A stretch of 64,000 bases of DNA, taken from assembly GCF_024273235.1 (NCBI RefSeq), contig NZ_JANBVH010000023.1, forward strand, positions 1 through 64,000, in the 5' to 3' direction. How positions within the stretch are numbered: the stretch's first letter is position 1; each line of letters starts with the position of its first letter. Below the pieces are notes generated by a model that worked only from the letters and a program-made list of their open reading frames with translations, was not told the DNA's origin and ran no database searches. Both the position numbers and the translations under genes were made by a program. The stretch is from Sphingomonas faeni (lineage in GTDB: Bacteria; Pseudomonadota; Alphaproteobacteria; Sphingomonadales; Sphingomonadaceae). Below are positions 17,246 through 26,116 of this stretch, piece by piece.

Positions 17246-17734
17246 GTCACCCCAGCGAAGGCTGGGGTATCTCACGTGTCAGGTGACGCCCACCAAACCG
17301 AAATATCCCAGCGTCCGCTGGGATGACGGTGACGGGCCTTGGGTACGCGGCGTTATTCCAAATCCCGACATCCTCGCCAAGATCGTCACCCCAGCGAAGG
17401 CTGGGGTATCTCACGTGTCAGGCGACGCCCGCCAAACCGGGATATCCCAGCGTCCGCTGGGATGACGGGCCTTGGGTAGGGCGCGTTATTCCAAATCCCG
17501 ACATCCTCGGCAAGATCGTCACCCCAGCGAAAGCTGGGGTATCTCACGTGTCAGGCGATGCCCGCCAAACGGAAATATCCCAGCGTCCGCTGGGATGACG
17601 GGCCTTGGGTAGGGCGCGTTATTCCAAATCCCGACATCCTCGCCAAGATCGTCACCCCAGCGAAGGCTGGGGTATCTCACGTGTCAGGCGACGCCCGCCA
17701 AACCGACATATCCCAGCGTCCGCTGGGATGACGG
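17246..17734. repeat. Tandem array of a ~133-139 bp double-palindrome repeat
   Basis: Four near-identical units start at 17246, 17385, 17518 and 17651 (periods 139, 133, 133; the last is partial). Each unit has two hairpins: CCCCAGCGAAGGCTGGGG, then TCCCAGCGTCCGCTGGGA about 45 bases later, followed by a linker containing GTTATTCCAAATCCCGACAT. It fills the 515-base gap between two convergent genes, and no gene is supported there. It is a local amplification of the palindromic element found singly elsewhere in the window. It is not a CRISPR array, because the units are long and the linkers are repeated too. Confidence 0.9.
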
Positions 17735-17742
17735 CTAAACGC

Positions 17743-18444
17743 TCAGACCTTCGCCGCGTAGATCATCCGGCCGGCACCGAGCCGGGCGAACACCTGGTCC
17801 AGATCGCGCTCGCCGACTGCGAAGCAGCCCTGGCTGCGGCCGAGCATGCCGTGGGTCTCGATCATGTCCTTGTTCGCATACCAGGCCGAATGCACGACGA
17901 TCGCACGGTCCAGCGCGTTGTCGTTGGTCGGATCGAGCCCGATCAGGCGCTGCGAGCGGCCATGCTTGCCGACATAATATTCGTCGGTGACGAACGCGCC
18001 CTCCGACGAGGCGTTCGAGCCGAAGCGGTTGGAAAAGCGCTCCAGATACCCGGTATGTGCCGGATCCGATCCGCTGCCGTGCGCGACCAGCAACGACGTG
18101 CTGCGTCCACTGGCTAGATCGATGAAGTGAAACCGCGGCTTGCCCGACGGCGCCGCGAAATCGGCGATCGCGATGCGGTCATGATGCTGGATGCGGCTGC
18201 CGTGGCGGCTGAGCGACGCCATCGCCTGGCGCAGCAGGTCGGGGCGAACCACCTTCGGCGACGTCACCGCAACCGTCGTGCGTGGCAGCGGTGGCTGCGA
18301 CATCGGCTTCAGGTCGCGCGCCGTCAGCGGGCGGCCGAGCCGTGTGGTCGCGGAGACGGCACCCGGTACCGCCAGAGCCCCCGCCAGTACCAAACCGTTC
18401 TTCAGAAGCGCGCGTCGCTCGCGCACAAGACCTTCGTCGTGCAT
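17743..18444 (-). CDS. Murein L,D-transpeptidase catalytic-domain protein (YkuD_2 type)
   Basis: A 233-residue exported protein with a twin-arginine-like start (RERRALLKNGLVLAGALAVPGAVSA). The C-terminal domain carries the catalytic cysteine in GMLGRSQGCFAV (Cys207) and an upstream His in AIVVHSAWYAN. This is the pattern of the YkuD-like L,D-transpeptidase family that remodels peptidoglycan cross-links. Length is normal for the family. It is divergent from a second, classical YkuD gene at 18661, with 216 bp between the starts. The ATG at 18444 is the only start that includes the signal peptide. Confidence 0.85.
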   Translation of the reverse strand: MHDEGLVRERRALLKNGLVLAGALAVPGAVSATTRLGRPLTARDLKPMSQPPLPRTTVAVTSPKVVRPDLLRQAMASLSRHGSRIQHHDRIAIADFAAPSGKPRFHFIDLASGRSTSLLVAHGSGSDPAHTGYLERFSNRFGSNASSEGAFVTDEYYVGKHGRSQRLIGLDPTNDNALDRAIVVHSAWYANKDMIETHGMLGRSQGCFAVGERDLDQVFARLGAGRMIYAAKV

Positions 18445-18660
18445 CGATTTTCCCGTAATTGCCCCAGTTCCCGTGAACCGGGTATAGCCGATTTTCGGTC
18501 AATATTCTGCAACCATTTCCACTGGTTGTGGGTCTGTTCCCTCGAACTACCCCGGCTTGGGGTCGGTTCGTCGACTCAATCCGCCGACGGCACGTTTTAG
18601 AGAATCGCGCGTTGGGCGGATTATCGAGACGGATCTGAAGACTCAGGGGCAGACGGTAGG

Positions 18661-19263
18661 ATGAGCAGGGTGGTACGGTCGGTTGCGGCAATGGGGCTGG
18701 CCTTCGCGCTGTTGGCGGGCGCAAACCCCGCTCTGGCCGCGTCTGCTGCCGCGATCGCTGCGCTGCCGATCGAGCAGGCCGCGACCGAACTTTCGCCCAA
18801 CCAGTTCGTCTGGAGGGACAATGGGTCGAGCGAGCCCGTCAGCATCGTCATCAGCCTGCTGGAGCAGCGCGCGTTCGTCTATCGCGGCTCGACGATGATC
18901 GCCGCGACGACGATCTCCAGCGGCAAGGACGGCAAGGATACGCCGCTCGGCACCTATCCGATCCTGCAGAAGAACGCGGTCCACAAGTCGAACCTGTATA
19001 ACGATGCGTCGATGCCGTTCATGCAGCGGCTGACCTGGGACGGCATCGCGATCCATGCCGGCCGGAACCCGGGCTTCCCCGATTCGCACGGCTGCATCCG
19101 GGTGCCGCTCGGCTTTGCGAAGCAGCTGTTCGGGGTGACGACGCTGGGGACGACCGTGACGGTGACGGACGATTTCGAGGGCGGCGTGATGCCGGAGCCG
19201 CCGGTCCCTGATCAAGAGACGGCAATCGCCAATTTGCGCCAGTCGGTCTCGCTCGATCGGTGA
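18661..19263 (+). CDS. L,D-transpeptidase (YkuD domain)
   Basis: A 200-residue periplasmic enzyme with a signal peptide (AAMGLAFALLAGANPALA). The YkuD domain has the conserved HAGR and SHGCIRVP motifs, with Cys145 as nucleophile and His143 next to it. These enzymes make 3-3 peptidoglycan cross-links or anchor proteins to stem peptides. The domain fills nearly the whole mature chain with no separate peptidoglycan-binding module. It is divergent from another L,D-transpeptidase-like gene. Downstream, two hairpins (19300-19317 and 19330-19345) separate it from the convergent HAD gene. Confidence 0.92.
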   Translation: MSRVVRSVAAMGLAFALLAGANPALAASAAAIAALPIEQAATELSPNQFVWRDNGSSEPVSIVISLLEQRAFVYRGSTMIAATTISSGKDGKDTPLGTYPILQKNAVHKSNLYNDASMPFMQRLTWDGIAIHAGRNPGFPDSHGCIRVPLGFAKQLFGVTTLGTTVTVTDDFEGGVMPEPPVPDQETAIANLRQSVSLDR

Positions 19264-19299
19264 TTGGAGAGATGCGAGGGCAGTAATCCCTTCCTTGTT

Positions 19300-19345
19300 C
19301 TCCCGCGAAGGCGGGAGCCCAGGCTGGGTCCCCGCCTTCGCGGGG
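19300..19345. terminator. Two adjacent hairpins between convergent genes
   Basis: CTCCCGC-GAAG-GCGGGAG (19300-19317) and CCCCGC-CTTC-GCGGGG (19330-19345) lie between the ends of the L,D-transpeptidase and HAD genes. The position suits a bidirectional terminator. The sequence also belongs to the palindromic repeat family seen again at about 36029-36105. Confidence 0.55.
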
Positions 19346-19352
19346 AAACAAG

Positions 19353-20030
19353 TTACGCCGCGATCGGGAGCCCGAGCTCGACCAATCGTGCACGAAAATC
19401 CGCCGCGTCCGTGAACAGCACCGATTCGATCCCCAACGCCTGCGCCGCCGCCACGTTCGCGGCATTGTCGTCGACGAACACCGCGTCCGCCGCCGCCAAC
19501 CCGAATCGCGCCAGCGCCAGTCGATAGATCGCCGCATCCGGCTTCACCATCTTCTCCTCGCCCGACACCACGATATCGCGGAACCGGTCGAACAGCCGTG
19601 CCTCACGCGCGCGGAAGGGTGGCCAGAACTCGTGGCTGAAGTTCGTGATCGCGAACAACGGGACGCCGGCCGAATCGAGCTCCTCGACGATCTCGTGCAT
19701 GCCCGCGATTCGCGCACCGATGCTGTCGTTGAATCGCGGCCCCCAGGCGGCGATCAGCGCGGCATGCTGCGGATACAGCGCGGCCAGCTCCGCCGAGGTG
19801 TCGGCGAAGTCGCGGCCAGCGTCGTGCTGGAAATGCCAGTCGATCGTCACGACATCGTGCAGGAACGCGTCGAGCGCCCGATCGTCATCGATCAGGCGCT
19901 CGTACAGGATCCGCGGATCCCAGTCGTAAAGGACGCGACCGACGTCGAAAATGACGGCGGTCTTCAGGAGTTTAGCCCTGGCGTGCCTTGAAGCGACGGT
20001 TGGTCTTGTTGATGACGTAGGTACGGCCAC
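19353..20030 (-). CDS. HAD-family hydrolase
   Basis: A HAD-superfamily phosphatase-like enzyme: motif [12 protein letters not shown], motif [10 protein letters not shown], motif III Lys in [12 protein letters not shown] and motif [12 protein letters not shown]. Motif I has Gly where many HADs have the second Asp; this is common in the FDxGxVL subgroup. The conserved part begins right after the rpmJ stop, but no ATG, GTG or TTG is there. The in-frame GTG at 20030 lies 58 bases inside rpmJ; a CTG at 19967, just after the rpmJ stop, is the other candidate. Coordinates use the GTG. The substrate is unknown. Confidence 0.83.
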   Translation of the reverse strand: MAVPTSSTRPTVASRHARAKLLKTAVIFDVGRVLYDWDPRILYERLIDDDRALDAFLHDVVTIDWHFQHDAGRDFADTSAELAALYPQHAALIAAWGPRFNDSIGARIAGMHEIVEELDSAGVPLFAITNFSHEFWPPFRAREARLFDRFRDIVVSGEEKMVKPDAAIYRLALARFGLAAADAVFVDDNAANVAAAQALGIESVLFTDAADFRARLVELGLPIAA

Positions 20031-20097
20031 GACGACGGATCACGCGGTTATCGCGGTGACGATCCTTGAGCGACTTCAGGGAATTGCGGATCTTCAT
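19972..20097 (-). CDS. rpmJ: 50S ribosomal protein bL36, type B
   Basis: A 41-residue ribosomal protein ([19 protein letters not shown]..., ending [12 protein letters not shown]), which is the alphaproteobacterial type-B L36. It lacks the zinc-binding cysteines of the classical form, so it works without zinc in the large subunit. The ATG at 20097 is unambiguous. It is the first gene of a short unit with the HAD gene, and divergent from the lipoprotein gene at 20270. Confidence 0.95.
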   Translation of the reverse strand: MKIRNSLKSLKDRHRDNRVIRRRGRTYVINKTNRRFKARQG

Positions 20098-20269
20098 GAT
20101 CGATTCGCTTCTTTTCAAATCTAGGTGTGCGGAAAGACGGGATCGCCTAATGGCGGGGTGTGTCCAAGTCAAGCAACGGACACGCTTCTGCCAGCAGAGG
20201 GCCTCCCATCCGGGAACCCACTCGGCTGGTCGAAGCGTTACTATAGCGCAACATTCTAAGGAAGTCCCG

Positions 20270-20884
20270 ATGGCGGTACGTTCGATCCTGGTCCTGGCGC
20301 TGGCAGGCGCATCCCTCACCGCGTGCGCGACCGGCCCGTCGCTGCCGCCGACCGAGGTGCTGCGCTATCATCTCGGCGAACCGATCGACCGCGGGACGAT
20401 CGCGGTCCAGCCGCTGACCTCCGGCGGCCCGGCCAGCATCGAGTTCAAGACCTATGCCGCCGCCGTGCAGGGCCAGTTGCTCCAGGCCGGTTACAGCGTC
20501 CCCGCACCCGGCGCGAAGCCGCTGCTCGTCGCGACCGTCGGCTTCACCCGCACCACGCAGGCTGGCCCACCCAAGCGCTCGCCGATCAGCATCGGCCTGG
20601 GCGGCGGCGGCTTCAGCGGCGGTCGTGGCGGTGGCGGCGTCGGTCTCGGCGGCGGGGTCGGCTTCCCGATCGGCGGCGGCGGCAGCACCGCGATCCTCGT
20701 GTCCGAGCTGTCGGTGACGATCAAGCGTACCGCGGACCAGTCGCCTGTCTGGGAAGGGCGCGCACAGTCGTTCGCCGACGCCCGCAAGGAGGACGCACGC
20801 ACCGATATCCAGGCCGACAAGCTCGCGCGCGCCTTGTTCATGGGGTTCCCCGGCGAGTCCGGTCGCACTATTCAGGTGAAATGA
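20270..20884 (+). CDS. DUF4136-like lipoprotein with a Gly-rich middle
   Basis: A 204-residue lipoprotein: signal peptide plus lipobox LTAC, so it is anchored by Cys19 in a membrane facing the periplasm. A beta-rich N-terminal part is followed by a Gly-rich block at about residues 110-143 ([15 protein letters not shown] and similar). The terminal part [23 protein letters not shown] resembles DUF4136 proteins. ATG 20270 has an AAGGAAG ribosome site. Its stop overlaps the start of the M14 carboxypeptidase gene (ATGA), so the two are cotranslated. Function unknown. Confidence 0.8.
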   Translation: MAVRSILVLALAGASLTACATGPSLPPTEVLRYHLGEPIDRGTIAVQPLTSGGPASIEFKTYAAAVQGQLLQAGYSVPAPGAKPLLVATVGFTRTTQAGPPKRSPISIGLGGGGFSGGRGGGGVGLGGGVGFPIGGGGSTAILVSELSVTIKRTADQSPVWEGRAQSFADARKEDARTDIQADKLARALFMGFPGESGRTIQVK

Positions 20885-22029
20885 CCGCAGAAACCATGAG
20901 TCCCGCCGCTACTCCCGTTACCATCAACGCAGCCTTCGATGGCGGCAACATCCGTGTTGTCGCCATCGAAGGGGACCGAATCGACCTGGAGATCGTCACG
21001 GATCACCAGTCCGACTTCTTCCAGTGGTTCTATTTCCGCGTGGCGGGAGCGGCCGGGCGGACGCTGACCTACCGCATCCTGAATGCGGGCAAGTCGGCCT
21101 ATCCGTTCGGCTGGCCGGGCTACAAGACGCGCGCCAGCACCGATCGCCAGGCGTGGCGGATGATCGAGACGCGCTATGCCGCCGGCGTGCTCGAATTCGA
21201 TTTCACCGCGGATACCGATCTCGCCTGGTTCGCCTATTTCGCGCCGTACACGATGGAGATGCACGAGGCGCTGGTGGCGCGCACCGCGTTGCTGCCCGGC
21301 GTCACGCACCGCGAACTCGGCCAGTCGCTCGACGGGCAGGCGATCGACTGCTTCACGATCGGCAATGGCCCCAAGCAGGTCTGGATCTACGGGCGCCAGC
21401 ATCCCGGCGAATCGATGACCGAATGGTGGATGGAAGGCGCGCTGGAGCGTCTGACCGATTTGGCCGATCCGATCACCGCCGCGCTGCTGGCGAAGGCGAC
21501 CTTCAACGTCGTCCCGAACATGAACCCCGACGGCACGCGTCGTGGTCATCTGCGCACCAATGCCGTGGGCGTGAACCTCAACCGCGAATGGGATACGCCC
21601 AGCCTCGAGAAGAGCCCCGAAGTCCTCTGCGTCCGCAACGCGATGGACCAGACCGGCGTCGACGTCGCGATGGACATCCACGGCGACGAGGCGATCCCCG
21701 CGAACTTCATCGCCGGCTTCGAAGGCATTCCGTCCTGGACCGACGCGCACGGCGAGAAATTCTACGAATACGGCCGGCGGCTCGCGGCGCACACGCCCGA
21801 TTTCCAGACCGAGAAGGGCTATCCGAAGTCAGCGCCCCGGTCTGCGAACCTGTCGATGTCGACCAACCAGGTCGCCGAGCGCTTCGGCGCGGTGTCGATG
21901 ACGCTGGAGATGCCGTTCAAGGATCACGATGCGAACCCCGATCCCGAGTTCGGCTGGTCGCCCGAACGCTCGAAACAGCTCGCGCACGCGATGCTCGAGA
22001 CGCTCGCCGACATGATAGACGATATCTGA
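20881..22029 (+). CDS. M14-family (cytosolic carboxypeptidase-like) zinc carboxypeptidase
   Basis: A 382-residue protein without a signal peptide. An N-terminal beta-sandwich ([19 protein letters not shown]) precedes a carboxypeptidase domain with zinc ligands His174 and Glu177 in RQHPGES, His267 in DIHGDE, and a catalytic Glu near 343 in TLEMPFKD. The same order of domains is found in cytosolic carboxypeptidases related to eukaryotic deglutamylases (CCP/AGTPBP). It removes C-terminal residues from an unknown peptide. It overlaps the lipoprotein stop by four bases. Family assignment is strong; the target is unknown. Confidence 0.9.
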   Translation: MTAETMSPAATPVTINAAFDGGNIRVVAIEGDRIDLEIVTDHQSDFFQWFYFRVAGAAGRTLTYRILNAGKSAYPFGWPGYKTRASTDRQAWRMIETRYAAGVLEFDFTADTDLAWFAYFAPYTMEMHEALVARTALLPGVTHRELGQSLDGQAIDCFTIGNGPKQVWIYGRQHPGESMTEWWMEGALERLTDLADPITAALLAKATFNVVPNMNPDGTRRGHLRTNAVGVNLNREWDTPSLEKSPEVLCVRNAMDQTGVDVAMDIHGDEAIPANFIAGFEGIPSWTDAHGEKFYEYGRRLAAHTPDFQTEKGYPKSAPRSANLSMSTNQVAERFGAVSMTLEMPFKDHDANPDPEFGWSPERSKQLAHAMLETLADMIDDI

Positions 22030-22035
22030 CCTTCG

Positions 22036-22167
22036 AAATCCTCCCCCGCCTGGGGGAGGTGGCAGGCGCAGCCTGACGGAGGGGGCGGCAGGCGAAACCT
22101 ACGTTGCGTGTCCTCCCCCTCCGTCACCTCCGGCGACACCTCCCCCTGGCGGGGGAGGATTGCTGGA
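22036..22167. repeat. Inverted GC-rich intergenic repeat
   Basis: Outer arms TCCTCCCCCGCCTGGGGGAGG and CCTCCCCCTGGCGGGGGAGGA flank a centre that also pairs (GACGGAGGGGG/CCCCCTCCGTC). It lies between the carboxypeptidase and gpmA. The same family is at 39448-39576. Confidence 0.75.
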
Positions 22168-22204
22168 GAGGCGGTCCGTCCCAATGTTAAAACAAGGAGC
22201 CCGC

Positions 22205-22891
22205 ATGCCGACCCTAGTCCTGATCCGCCACGGCCAGTCCACCTGGAACCTCGAGAACCGCTTCACCGGCTGGTGGGACGTCGACATGACCGCAAAGGGC
22301 GAGGCCGAGGCCAAGGCCGCGGGCGAGCTGATGGCCGCCAAGGGCCTCGACTTCGACCAGACCTTCGTCAGCCTCCAGACGCGCGCGATCAAGACCCTCA
22401 ACATCGCGCTCGAAGCGATGGGCCGGCTCTGGCTCCCTGTCGAGAAGGACTGGCGCCTGAACGAGCGGCATTATGGCGGCCTCACCGGCCTCGACAAGGC
22501 TGAGACCGCGGCCAAGCATGGCGACGCGCAGGTCCACACCTGGCGCCGCAGCTTCGACGTCCCGCCGCCTGTCCTGGAGGACGGCAGCGAGTTCGACCTG
22601 TCGAAGGACCGGCGTTATGCCGGCATCGCGATCCCGAAGACCGAGAGCCTGAAGGACACGATCGCCCGCGTCCTCCCCTACTGGGACGAGCGCATCGCCC
22701 CGGCGCTCAAGGACGGCCAGCGCGTCCTGATTTCCGCCCACGGCAATTCGCTGCGCGCGCTGGTCAAGCACCTCTCCAACATCCCCGACGACGAGATCAC
22801 GAGCCTGGAGATCCCGACCGGCCAGCCGATCGTCTACGAACTCGACGCCGAGCTGAACGCCACCGACCGGTATTACCTCAGCGAACGCTGA
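22205..22891 (+). CDS. gpmA: 2,3-bisphosphoglycerate-dependent phosphoglycerate mutase
   Basis: A 228-residue glycolytic enzyme interconverting 3- and 2-phosphoglycerate. It has [12 protein letters not shown] with the phospho-accepting His, the family loop [15 protein letters not shown], and [15 protein letters not shown] with the second catalytic His. The insert FDVPPP...[13 protein letters not shown] is typical of GpmA. ATG 22205 follows an AAGGAG ribosome site. It is probably monocistronic, flanked by palindromic repeats on both sides. Confidence 0.97.
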   Translation: MPTLVLIRHGQSTWNLENRFTGWWDVDMTAKGEAEAKAAGELMAAKGLDFDQTFVSLQTRAIKTLNIALEAMGRLWLPVEKDWRLNERHYGGLTGLDKAETAAKHGDAQVHTWRRSFDVPPPVLEDGSEFDLSKDRRYAGIAIPKTESLKDTIARVLPYWDERIAPALKDGQRVLISAHGNSLRALVKHLSNIPDDEITSLEIPTGQPIVYELDAELNATDRYYLSER

Positions 22892-22908
22892 CGCCACCGT
22901 CCCCTACT

Positions 22909-23020
22909 TCACCCCTCCCTGAAAGGGAGGGGCCGGGGGTGGGTCGGCCAGTTGGCGCGCGTGTCGGATCCCAACAAACCAACCCACCCCCAACCCCTCC
23001 CTTCCAGGGAGGGGAGCAGG
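22909..23020. repeat. Inverted repeat between gpmA and purE
   Basis: CACCCCTCCCTGAAAGGGAGGGG and the inverse-oriented CCCCTCCCTTCCAGGGAGGGG flank a short GGGTGGGT/ACCCACCC pair. It is a possible terminator for gpmA. A near copy is at 48622-48732. Confidence 0.7.
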
Positions 23021-23123
23021 GAAGGGGGCGATAGCCACGAAGAGCCCGCCATCCATCCACCAAAACATTGCCCTAGCCCCCGCCCATCGCTAGGCACGGC
23101 GCTCCTTTGATCCGGGGACGGAA

Positions 23124-23600
<477 letters not shown>

Positions 23601-23611
23601 AAGACCAGAGC

Positions 23612-24679
23612 ATGACGCCGCTTCCCCCCGGATCGACCATCGGCATCCTTGGCGGAGGCCAGCTCGGCCGTATGCTCGCCACCGCCGCGGCGCAGCTCGG
23701 CTATCACACGCATATCCTCGCGCCCGACCAGGAGAGCGTCGCCGCGCAGTCCGCCTCGACGATGACGCGCGCGGACTATCACAACCGCATCGTGCTCGCC
23801 GACTTCGCCGATGCCTGCGACGTCGTGACCTACGAGTTCGAGAACATCGACGTCGACCCGGTCGAATGGCTCGCAGACCGCGTTCCCGTCCACCCGAGCC
23901 CGCGTGCCCTCCGCGTGGCGCAGGAGCGGATCGGCGAGAAACGCTTCGTGGAGAGCGTCGGCGGCCGTCCGGCACCATGGGCTGCGGTCGACAGCCTCGA
24001 AAGCCTGCAGGTGGGCCTGAAGGCGATCGGCACCCCCGCCATCCTCAAGACCGCCCGCTTCGGCTATGACGGCAAGGGGCAGGTCAAGATCGACGCTCCG
24101 GACGGCGCGCGAGCCGCGTGGGACGCCATCGGCGGCCCCGCGGTGCTCGAAGCGTTCGTCCCTTTCGAGCATGAATTCTCGATCCTGATCGCGCGCGGCC
24201 ACGACGGGCGCACGGCACGATATGATTCGCCGCTCAACGTCCACCGGGATGCGATCCTCCGCCACTCCACCGTCCCCGCACCCGCTGCCGTGCTGGCCCA
24301 GGCCGACGAAGCCGCAGCGCTCGCCGAACGGATCGCCGCCGAACTCGACTATGTCGGCGTGCTGGCGTGCGAGTTCTTCGTCGGCGCCGACGGCCCGGTC
24401 TTCAACGAGATGGCACCGCGCGTGCACAATTCGGGGCATTGGACGATCGAAGGCGCCGAATGCTCGCAATTCGAAAACCACATCCGCGCGATCTGCGGCC
24501 TTCCGCTGGGCGCGACGACGCTGACCGGACGCGAAGCGACGATGGAGAACCTGATCGGCGACGATGCCGATCGCTGGGCGGAAGTGCTGGCCGAACCCGG
24601 CGCGCACCTGCACCTTTACGGCAAGGGCATTGCCCGACCGGGACGGAAAATGGGCCACGTCACGCGGGTCCGCCGCTAA
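23612..24679 (+). CDS. purK: 5-(carboxyamino)imidazole ribonucleotide synthase
   Basis: A 355-residue ATP-grasp enzyme that makes N5-CAIR from AIR, bicarbonate and ATP, the substrate of PurE. It shows GILGGGQLGRMLATAAAQLG at the N-terminus, VVTYEFENID, the ATP-grasp stretch ILKTARFGYDGKGQ, and the metal-binding FNEMAPRVHNSGHWTIEG. ATG 23612 is 11 bases after the purE stop. It is followed by an inverted repeat at 24728-24798. Confidence 0.97.
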   Translation: MTPLPPGSTIGILGGGQLGRMLATAAAQLGYHTHILAPDQESVAAQSASTMTRADYHNRIVLADFADACDVVTYEFENIDVDPVEWLADRVPVHPSPRALRVAQERIGEKRFVESVGGRPAPWAAVDSLESLQVGLKAIGTPAILKTARFGYDGKGQVKIDAPDGARAAWDAIGGPAVLEAFVPFEHEFSILIARGHDGRTARYDSPLNVHRDAILRHSTVPAPAAVLAQADEAAALAERIAAELDYVGVLACEFFVGADGPVFNEMAPRVHNSGHWTIEGAECSQFENHIRAICGLPLGATTLTGREATMENLIGDDADRWAEVLAEPGAHLHLYGKGIARPGRKMGHVTRVRR

Positions 24680-24727
24680 AGGCTCCCCATCAGAGGGCTA
24701 CCCCGCCCATTTCGTTCGAGACTCCCT

Positions 24728-24798
24728 CCGTTCGCCCTGAGCGAAGTCGAAGGGTGTGCCCCAAGTGAAGGTGCTTCGACTACGCTCAGCACGAACGG
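24728..24798. repeat. Imperfect 25-bp inverted repeat after purK
   Basis: CCGTTCGCCCTGAGCGAAGTC... (24728-24752) pairs imperfectly with ...TACGCTCAGCACGAACGG (24774-24798); the outer CCGTTCG and inner GTCGAAG bases match. It looks like a common sphingomonad palindromic element and may end purEK transcription. Confidence 0.65.
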
Positions 24799-24857
24799 GT
24801 TGGGGGGCGGTAAGCGCCTATGCGGATGAACCCGCACTCAAATCATATGAAGAGAAA

Positions 24858-24933
24858 TGGTGCCCGGAGACGGGGTCGAACCGCCGACACTGCGATTTTC
24901 AGTCGCATGCTCTACCAACTGAGCTATCCGGGC
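24858..24933 (-). tRNA. tRNA-Phe (anticodon GAA)
   Basis: A complete 76-base cloverleaf on the minus strand. The acceptor stem GCCCGGA pairs with TCCGGGC, the D arm is GCTC-AGTTGGTAGA-GCA, the anticodon stem-loop TGCGACTGAAAATCGCA gives GAA, and the T loop is TTCGACC. The discriminator is A and the CCA end is encoded. It lies 53 bases downstream of yacG, probably on the same transcript. Confidence 0.97.
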
Positions 24934-24986
24934 ACGTCCGGTCTGGGACCGGAGAAGCGTCCGACCTTGCGATCGGAAGGGCGCGT

Positions 24987-25160
24987 TTAGTCGGGGTCTT
25001 CGGCGCTGTCCAGCCCCGTTTGCGAGATTGGCCGCCCGGGAATGCGATAGCCTTCGCCGAGCCACTGCAACAGGTCGCGGTCGCGGTGTCGGCTTGAGCA
25101 GAACGGCTTGTATTCAGGCACTGCGGGCTGGTCGCAGATCGGGCATTTGACGGTTGTCAT
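24987..25160 (-). CDS. yacG: YacG-type zinc-binding DNA gyrase inhibitor
   Basis: A 57-residue protein with the family layout: CPIC near the N-terminus, then CSSRHRDRDLLQWLGEGYRIP. YacG proteins bind one zinc through four cysteines and inhibit gyrase. Here the usual fourth Cys is His25 (CxxC...C-x3-H), which can still bind zinc but is unusual. It overlaps the RNase E/G-like gene by four bases and follows the alphaproteobacterial order infA-maf-RNase-yacG-tRNA-Phe. Confidence 0.9.
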   Translation of the reverse strand: MTTVKCPICDQPAVPEYKPFCSSRHRDRDLLQWLGEGYRIPGRPISQTGLDSAEDPD

Positions 25161-26116
25161 CGGGCACTCTCCAGTTCGTGGACGACGCCCGTGCGACGCG
25201 CGAGTTCCGCCAGCCAGTCGGCGCGCGTCATCAGGCGTGCATGGACGGCCACAGGCAAAGTGTGGCGCCGCGAGGCGGTCGGTGGGGTGCGTTCGAGCGT
25301 GCGGAGCGCTGCACGGGTCGCTGCACCGACCGGATCGCTGCGGAGGATCTCGGGGATCGACGCGCGGGGGCGGGGGCGGACGATCTGCAGGAAGCCGAAG
25401 CCGTTCATCGCGGTGCGCTCGAACGGCTGCGGCAACGATTCGTCGATCGCGGCGGCGACGGCGTTGCGCTGAGCCTTGCCCTGCAACGTCGGGAAATCGA
25501 TGCCGATCGAGCCACCGATGCCGTGTCGGCGAAGCGCGCGGGCGACGGCATGCGCGGCGGCGATCGCGAGCGTGTCGAGCGGCGGCGCGCCATCGACGTC
25601 GAACAGAGTCATCGCCGGCGTCGGCGAGAGGCGGAGCGCGCCGAGCGGGAAGACGATCTCGCCACTCACGGCCTCGTCGAGCAGCTCGGACCAGCCCGCC
25701 GCCTCCAGCGCGTCGGGTTCGTGCGCACGGGGGCTGCGGACGGGCAGGCCGGTCGCGATGAGGCGCTCGTACAGCGTCGGAGCCGGGCACGGCGGCAGAT
25801 CGCTGGGAACGGCCTTGGCGAATTTCGCACGGCCGGCTTCGGGGAGGGCCTCCCGGACGATCTCGACGGTCAGGCTCGCGCCCTGCGTGATGCCGGGGGG
25901 GAGATGGTTGATCAACGCCTCGCCGCCTTCGAGCGCGACGCGACCACGACGGCCGGGCAAGAGTTCGACCAGTCGCGCGCGGGCGATCAGGCCGACCTTG
26001 AGCGCGTCACTGTCGAGTTCGATCGCGGCTTCGATAATCCGATCGTCGTCCACCAGCGCGGCGCGCGCTTCGCCGATGCCGGCTTCGTAGAGCCATTCAG
26101 GCCCCGTATCAGGCAA
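25157..26116 (-). CDS. Short ribonuclease E/G-family protein
   Basis: A 319-residue member of the RNase E/G family, well below the ~490 residues of RNase G. A reduced S1-like region is seen at residues ~36-90 (LKVGLIARARLVELLPGRRG). The catalytic DNase I-like part has Asp173 in LFDVDG and Asp207 in GIDF, matching the two metal-binding aspartates. The zinc-link cysteines and C-terminal domain are absent. It probably cleaves single-stranded RNA if active. It overlaps maf by eight bases and yacG by four, so it is the middle gene of a tight operon. Confidence 0.85.
   Translation of the reverse strand: MPDTGPEWLYEAGIGEARAALVDDDRIIEAAIELDSDALKVGLIARARLVELLPGRRGRVALEGGEALINHLPPGITQGASLTVEIVREALPEAGRAKFAKAVPSDLPPCPAPTLYERLIATGLPVRSPRAHEPDALEAAGWSELLDEAVSGEIVFPLGALRLSPTPAMTLFDVDGAPPLDTLAIAAAHAVARALRRHGIGGSIGIDFPTLQGKAQRNAVAAAIDESLPQPFERTAMNGFGFLQIVRPRPRASIPEILRSDPVGAATRAALRTLERTPPTASRRHTLPVAVHARLMTRADWLAELARRTGVVHELESAR

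Noticed and set aside
17246..17734. Looked like a CRISPR array
   Set aside because: Units are 133-139 bp, linkers are as conserved as the hairpins, and no cas genes are near.
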